Source of the DNA: JALHSW01 sp963720675
GTDB lineage: Bacteria > Actinomycetota > Acidimicrobiia > IMCC26256 > PALSA-555
DNA length: 64,000 nt
Direction: 5' to 3'
NCBI GenBank assembly: GCA_963720675.1
Contig: CAVRGH010000010.1
Location: 2,170,001 to 2,234,000 of the forward strand
Below are positions 60,235 through 64,000 of this stretch, one piece after another. The notes beneath the pieces were generated by a model. It saw nothing but the letters and a program-made list of their open reading frames with translations. It was not told the origin of the DNA and searched no databases. Each line of letters begins with the position of its first letter. The stretch's first letter is position 1. A program made the position numbers and the translations under genes.

Positions 60235-62760
60235 CCCTGGGTCCTCCGGACGGTCATGGCGCCGCCGGGAGGGTCGATGACCATGGTCGTCCCGCCGCCC
60301 GGCGTGTCCTCGATCGTGAGCTCGCCGTGCATCGCCTCCACGAAGCCGCGGGCGACCGCGAGCCCGAGGCCCACCCCGCTCCCGTTCGGGTTGTCGCCGA
60401 GCCGCTGGAACGGACGGAAGACTTCCTCGCGCTCGATCGGTGGGGATGCCTGGTCCCTCGTCGGCGACGCGGAGGTCGACCCGACCGCCGCCGACACCGG
60501 CGAAGACCCGGACCGGCCGATCGGGCGGCGACGCGTGCAGCGCGTTCGCGATGACGTTCGCGACGGCACGCTCGAGCAGCGCCGCGTCGGCCTCGACGCG
60601 TGGCAGCGTCTCGGGGACGTCGACCACGACGCGATCCCCGACGTCGCCGAGGCTCCAGAGCGCCGCGGCACCACTTCGTCGAGGCCGACCTCGCGCCGCA
60701 CGAGCTGCGAGCGCACCGGTCTGGAGCCGGCTCATGTCGAGCAGGTTGCCGACCAGCGAGTCGAGGCGGTCGGTCTCCTCGTCGATCGTCGAGAGCAGCT
60801 CGTGGCGCGCGTCCGGCGTGAACGCCACGTCGTCCTGCAACATGCTGGTCACGGACGCCTTGATCGAGGCCAGCGGGGTCCGGAGGTCGTGCGAGACCGC
60901 GGCGAGCAGCGCCGTCCGGAGCTCGTTCGCCTCGACGAGACCCTCGGCGGCCGCGGCCTCGGCGCGCAGCCGGCGACGCTCGACCGCCAGGGCGAGCTGC
61001 CCGGCGAACGCCTGCAGGATCGCGAGCTCTTCGTGCCCGAGGTCGGGGCCGGCGACTGCGAGCTGGGTGTCGGCGGTCGAGCGGTACGCTGACCTGGGCA
61101 TCGTCGGGCGATCGCGGCACGGGTTCGCCGGCGCTGCTCTCGACCCGCCAGCGTCGGCCTCCCGGCGGAGCACCGAGACCGAGACGCAGCCGAACGCGGA
61201 GCGCAGCCCTTCCATCAGAGCCGGGATCGGATCGTGCTCGCTCAGGAGCGTGCCGCTGAGTCGGGCGAGAGTCTCCGCCTCCGCCTGCGCCTGGGCGACC
61301 TGCTTGCGCCGGCGCGCGATCCGACTCACGAGATCGCCGACGACCACACCGACGATCACGAAGACGATCAGTGCGATGAGATTGTCATCGGCGGCGATCG
61401 TGAACGTGTGCCGCGGATGGGTGAAGAACCAGTTCGCGAGCAGGAAGGCGGCGACCGCGGTGACCAGTGCCGGTACGAAGCCTCCGACCGCAGCGGCCGC
61501 GACGACGACGAGGAGGTAGATCAGCAGCACGCTCGGAAGGCTGAGCCGGTCGTCGAGGAGATCGAGCGCCACGGTGACGAGCGGCAGCGTGACCGCCGCG
61601 AGGAGGAGCGCGAGGCCTTGGCGGCGCCGGGAGATCGCGGGACCGCGGCGGCGCGCCAACGGGGCCGCCCCGGTCGAAGCGGGCGCGCCGGTCGCGATGA
61701 CGTGGACGTCGAACTCGCTGCGGGCGCGCAGCACCTTCGAGATGATCGAGCCGCGGAGGAGCTCGGACCATCGCGAACGATTGCTCGCCCCGAGGATCAG
61801 CTGGGTGGCCCGTTCGGCCCTCGCGAACTGCACGAGGCCATCGCCGGCATCGCTGGCCGCGATCTCGTGGTACGAGCCACCCAGGTCGTCCAGCAGCTGG
61901 CGGTGATGCGCGAGCAGCTCGTTCGAAGTGGTCGCCAGGCCGTCGACGGGTCGCACGTGCACGCCGAGGAGATCACCCTGGTGTCGGCGCGCCATGCGTG
62001 CGGCGCGCCGGATCAGCAGGTCGCCGCCGGGTGCGCCGGTGAGCGCCACGACGACCCGCTCGCGCGTCTCCCATGCGCCCTCGATGCCGTGGTCCTCGAG
62101 GTACTGCTGCAGGTTCTCCTCGACCTTGTCGGCGACCCAGAGGAGCGCGATCTCCCGGAGCGCAGCGAGGTTGCCCAGGCGGAAGTAGTTCGCGAGCGAG
62201 GCGTCGACCCGCTCGGGTGGGTAGACGTTCCCGTGGGCAAGGCGACGGCGGAGCGCCTCGGGCGTCATGTCGACGAGCTCGACCTGCTCGGCCTGGCGCA
62301 CGATGTCGTCCGGGATCGTCTCCTGCTGCTTCACGCCGGTGATCTGCTCGACGACGTCGTTGACCGACTCGAGGTGCTGGATGTTGAGCGTCGAGATCAC
62401 GTCGATGCCCGCGTCGAGCAGCTCCTCGACGTCCTGCCAACGCTTGGCGTTGCGCGATCCGGGCACGTTGGTGTGGGCGAGCTCGTCGACGAGCGCGACG
62501 TCGGGCTCGCGCGCGAGGAGCGCGTCGATGTCCAGCTCCTCGAGCGTCGTCCCGCGGTACTCGATGGCCCTTCGAGGCACGACCTCGAGGCCGCGCAGCT
62601 GGGCGGCGGTGTTGGCGCGGCCGTGGGTCTCGAAGATCCCGACCACGACATCGGCCGAGCCGCGCTCGTGTCGGCGCCAGCCCTCGTTGAGCATGGCGTA
62701 GGTCTTGCCGACGCCAGGGGCAGCACCGAGGTAGATCCGCAGCTTCCCGCGGGTGGCCAT
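60231..62760 (-). CDS. kdpD: KdpD sensor histidine kinase, several apparent frameshifts
   Basis: About 843 residues. The KdpD domain starts RIYLGAAPGVGKTYAML (Walker A), with LVDELAHTNVPGSRNAKRWQ; a Usp domain (GAPGGDLLIRRAARMARRHQ) and four membrane helices (LALLLAAVTLPLVTVALDLL, LIYLLVVVAAAAVGGFVPAL) follow. HisKA has VSHDLRTPLASIKASV. From there on the frame breaks near 61130, 61075, 60722, 60662 and 60447, ending with GVGLGLAVARGFVEAMHGEL in yet another frame. It senses potassium. The 5' two thirds are intact. kdpE overlaps its stop. Confidence 0.9.
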
Positions 62761-62794
62761 CGCGATCAGCCTACGAGGACGGACCCGGCACGGA

Positions 62795-63409
62795 TCAGGA
62801 CTTCAGCCGGTCGAGCGCGAGGTTGAGCTCGAGCACGTTGACCGTCTTCTCGCCCAGGATCCCGAGCGTCCGGTCGGAGGTGTGCTCGTCGATCTGGGCC
62901 AGCACCTGCTGCTCGGACAGCCCTCGCTCGTCTGCGACCCGCTTCGCCTGGAGCCGCGCGTTGGCGACGGAGATGTCGGGGTCGAGCCCGGACCCGGAAG
63001 CGGTGACCGCGTCGACCGGGACCTCGGCGCCCGCCGCGAGGCCGTTGAGCTCGCGGTAGTCCTTCGCACGCTGCGCGACGGCTGCGAGTAGGTCGGGATT
63101 CGTCGGACCGAGGTTGGAACCGGAGCTCAGGGTCGGGTCGTACCCCGCCTCGGTCGTGCCGTCGGCGCCGGCCGCGGAGGACGGCCGGGACTGGAAGTAC
63201 CGCGGGATCGGGTCGCCCTGCTTGTCGGTGAAGGACTGACCCACCAGGGACGAGCCGACGTCCTTGCCGTCGACCTGGACGAGCGAGCCGTTGGCCTTGT
63301 CCTTGAACACGACCTGCCCGATGCCCGTGACGAGCAGGGGGAAGCCGACGCCGAGGAGCAGCGTGAAGATAATCATCGAGATGATCGCGGGAAGCAGTTG
63401 GCGTCGCAT
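62795..63409 (-). CDS. kdpC: Potassium-transporting ATPase subunit KdpC
   Basis: 204 residues from ATG 63409, next to a GTG one codon upstream. One membrane helix (LLPAIISMIIFTLLLGVGFP) is followed by the periplasmic domain: GSSLVGQSFTDKQGDPIPRY, FQSRPSSAAG, GSNLGPTNPDLL and ASGSGLDPDIS are KdpC signatures; VNVLELNLALDRL is the end. It stabilises the KdpFABC pump. It begins at the kdpB stop and is 34 bp ahead of kdpD. Confidence 0.96.
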   Translation of the reverse strand: MRRQLLPAIISMIIFTLLLGVGFPLLVTGIGQVVFKDKANGSLVQVDGKDVGSSLVGQSFTDKQGDPIPRYFQSRPSSAAGADGTTEAGYDPTLSSGSNLGPTNPDLLAAVAQRAKDYRELNGLAAGAEVPVDAVTASGSGLDPDISVANARLQAKRVADERGLSEQQVLAQIDEHTSDRTLGILGEKTVNVLELNLALDRLKS

Positions 63410-64000
63410 CACTTGACCCCCAGGGCCGTGAGAAACATGTCGATGAGCTTGATGCCGATGAAGGGAGCGACCATGCCGCCGGCCCCGTAGATCAGCAGAT
63501 TCCGGCGCAGCAGCTGCGCCGCACCGCTCGGGACGAACTTCACACCCCGCAGCGCGAGCGGGATCAGCCCGACGATGATCAGCGCGTTGAAGATCACAGC
63601 CGAGAGGATCGCGGAGCGCGGGGTCGAGAGATCCATGATGTTGAGCTTGTCGAGCACGCTGACGCTCGCGAACCCGGCGAACATCGCCGGGATGATCGCG
63701 AAGTACTTCGCCACGTCGTTCGCGATCGAGAACGTGGTGAGCGACCCGCGGGTGATAAGCAGCTGCTTGCCGATCTCCACGATGTCGATGAGCTTGGTCG
63801 GGTCCGAGTCGAGGTCGACCATGTTCCCGGCCTCTTTGGCGGCCTGCGTCCCCGTGTTCATCGCCACACCGACGTCGGCCTGCGCGAGTGCCGGCGCGTC
63901 GTTGGTCCCGTCACCGGTCATCGCGACCAGGTGCCCGCCCCGCTGCTCCTGCTTGATGAGCGCCATCTTGTCCTCGGGCGTCGCCTCGGCGAGGAAGTCG
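63409..64000 (-). CDS. kdpB: Potassium-transporting ATPase ATP-binding subunit KdpB (C-terminal part)
   Basis: The gene enters from the right edge; 196 codons are visible. EATPEDKMALIKQEQ and VAMTGDGTNDAPALAQADVG are the hinge region of a P-type ATPase with the conserved GDGxNDxPAL, followed by four membrane helices (TTFSIANDVAKYFAIIPAMF, ILSAVIFNALIIVGLIPLAL, IYGAGGMVAPFIGIKLIDMF). The phosphorylation site DKTGT must lie outside the window. kdpA should be next to it. Confidence 0.97.
   Translation of the reverse strand, partial: DFLAEATPEDKMALIKQEQRGGHLVAMTGDGTNDAPALAQADVGVAMNTGTQAAKEAGNMVDLDSDPTKLIDIVEIGKQLLITRGSLTTFSIANDVAKYFAIIPAMFAGFASVSVLDKLNIMDLSTPRSAILSAVIFNALIIVGLIPLALRGVKFVPSGAAQLLRRNLLIYGAGGMVAPFIGIKLIDMFLTALGVK

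Overview
The window is about 70% G+C, gene-dense, and carries a typical Actinomycetota gene set: CarD, ClpC, DisA, a DUF3263/LytR_C pair, a DUF2342 metalloprotease, a SigH/RsrA-like sigma/anti-sigma pair, and a fold-and-cofactor block in mycobacterium-like order. The order radA-disA ... carD-ispD-ispF-cysS-rlmB and metalloprotease-tilS-hpt-folE-folP-folB-folK-DUF2520-panC-coaX-lysS-clpC resembles Mycobacterium, but with insertions and losses. I infer a deep-branching actinobacterium, most likely of the Acidimicrobiia; this is inference, not proof. Many genes show a TAnnnT hexamer 6-8 nt before an ATG/GTG, which points to leaderless transcription as a common mode.

Layout. 0-2 kb: tail of a DtxR-like regulator, then moaD and a threonine-synthase-family gene behind a clear SAM-I riboswitch. 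2-7 kb: glucosyl-3-phosphoglycerate synthase, glycerate kinase and two trehalose-type glycosyltransferases (compatible-solute synthesis). 7-12 kb: LytR_C/DUF3263, tRNA-Thr(UGU), rlmB-cysS-ispF-ispD-carD. 12-19 kb: an integral membrane protein, a PI-PLC-X-like secreted protein, a UspA protein, a Crp-type regulator, a large cyclase/AAA/TPR regulator and a dienelactone hydrolase. 19-28 kb: disA, radA, a HAD phosphatase, a membrane-linked methyltransferase with an acidic repeat linker, a lipoprotein, clpC. 28-46 kb: polyprenyl synthase, hydrolases, acyltransferase/epimerase, lysS, coaX, nadCB, panC, folate genes, a PadR/His-Asp-rich pair, hpt, tilS, metalloprotease, anti-sigma and sigma factor. 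46-52 kb: an HNH/DUF222 nuclease with an SOS box, a PQQ-type sugar dehydrogenase and two paralogous FecR-domain surface proteins. 52-64 kb: tRNA-Thr(CGU), holB-tmk-MFS, topA, a DedA protein and kdpE-kdpD-kdpC-kdpB (partial).

Two things stand out. First, the SAM riboswitch controls a threonine-synthase-family enzyme plus a MoaD/ThiS sulfur carrier, so the pair may make homocysteine rather than threonine, by analogy with the CysO/CysM route. Second, many genes, including the essential topA and the housekeeping panC, are interrupted by single-base frameshifts (mostly one base too many, so far as I can resolve), which I read mainly as assembly or sequencing error. Spans given for those genes cover the whole reading, not one uninterrupted frame.
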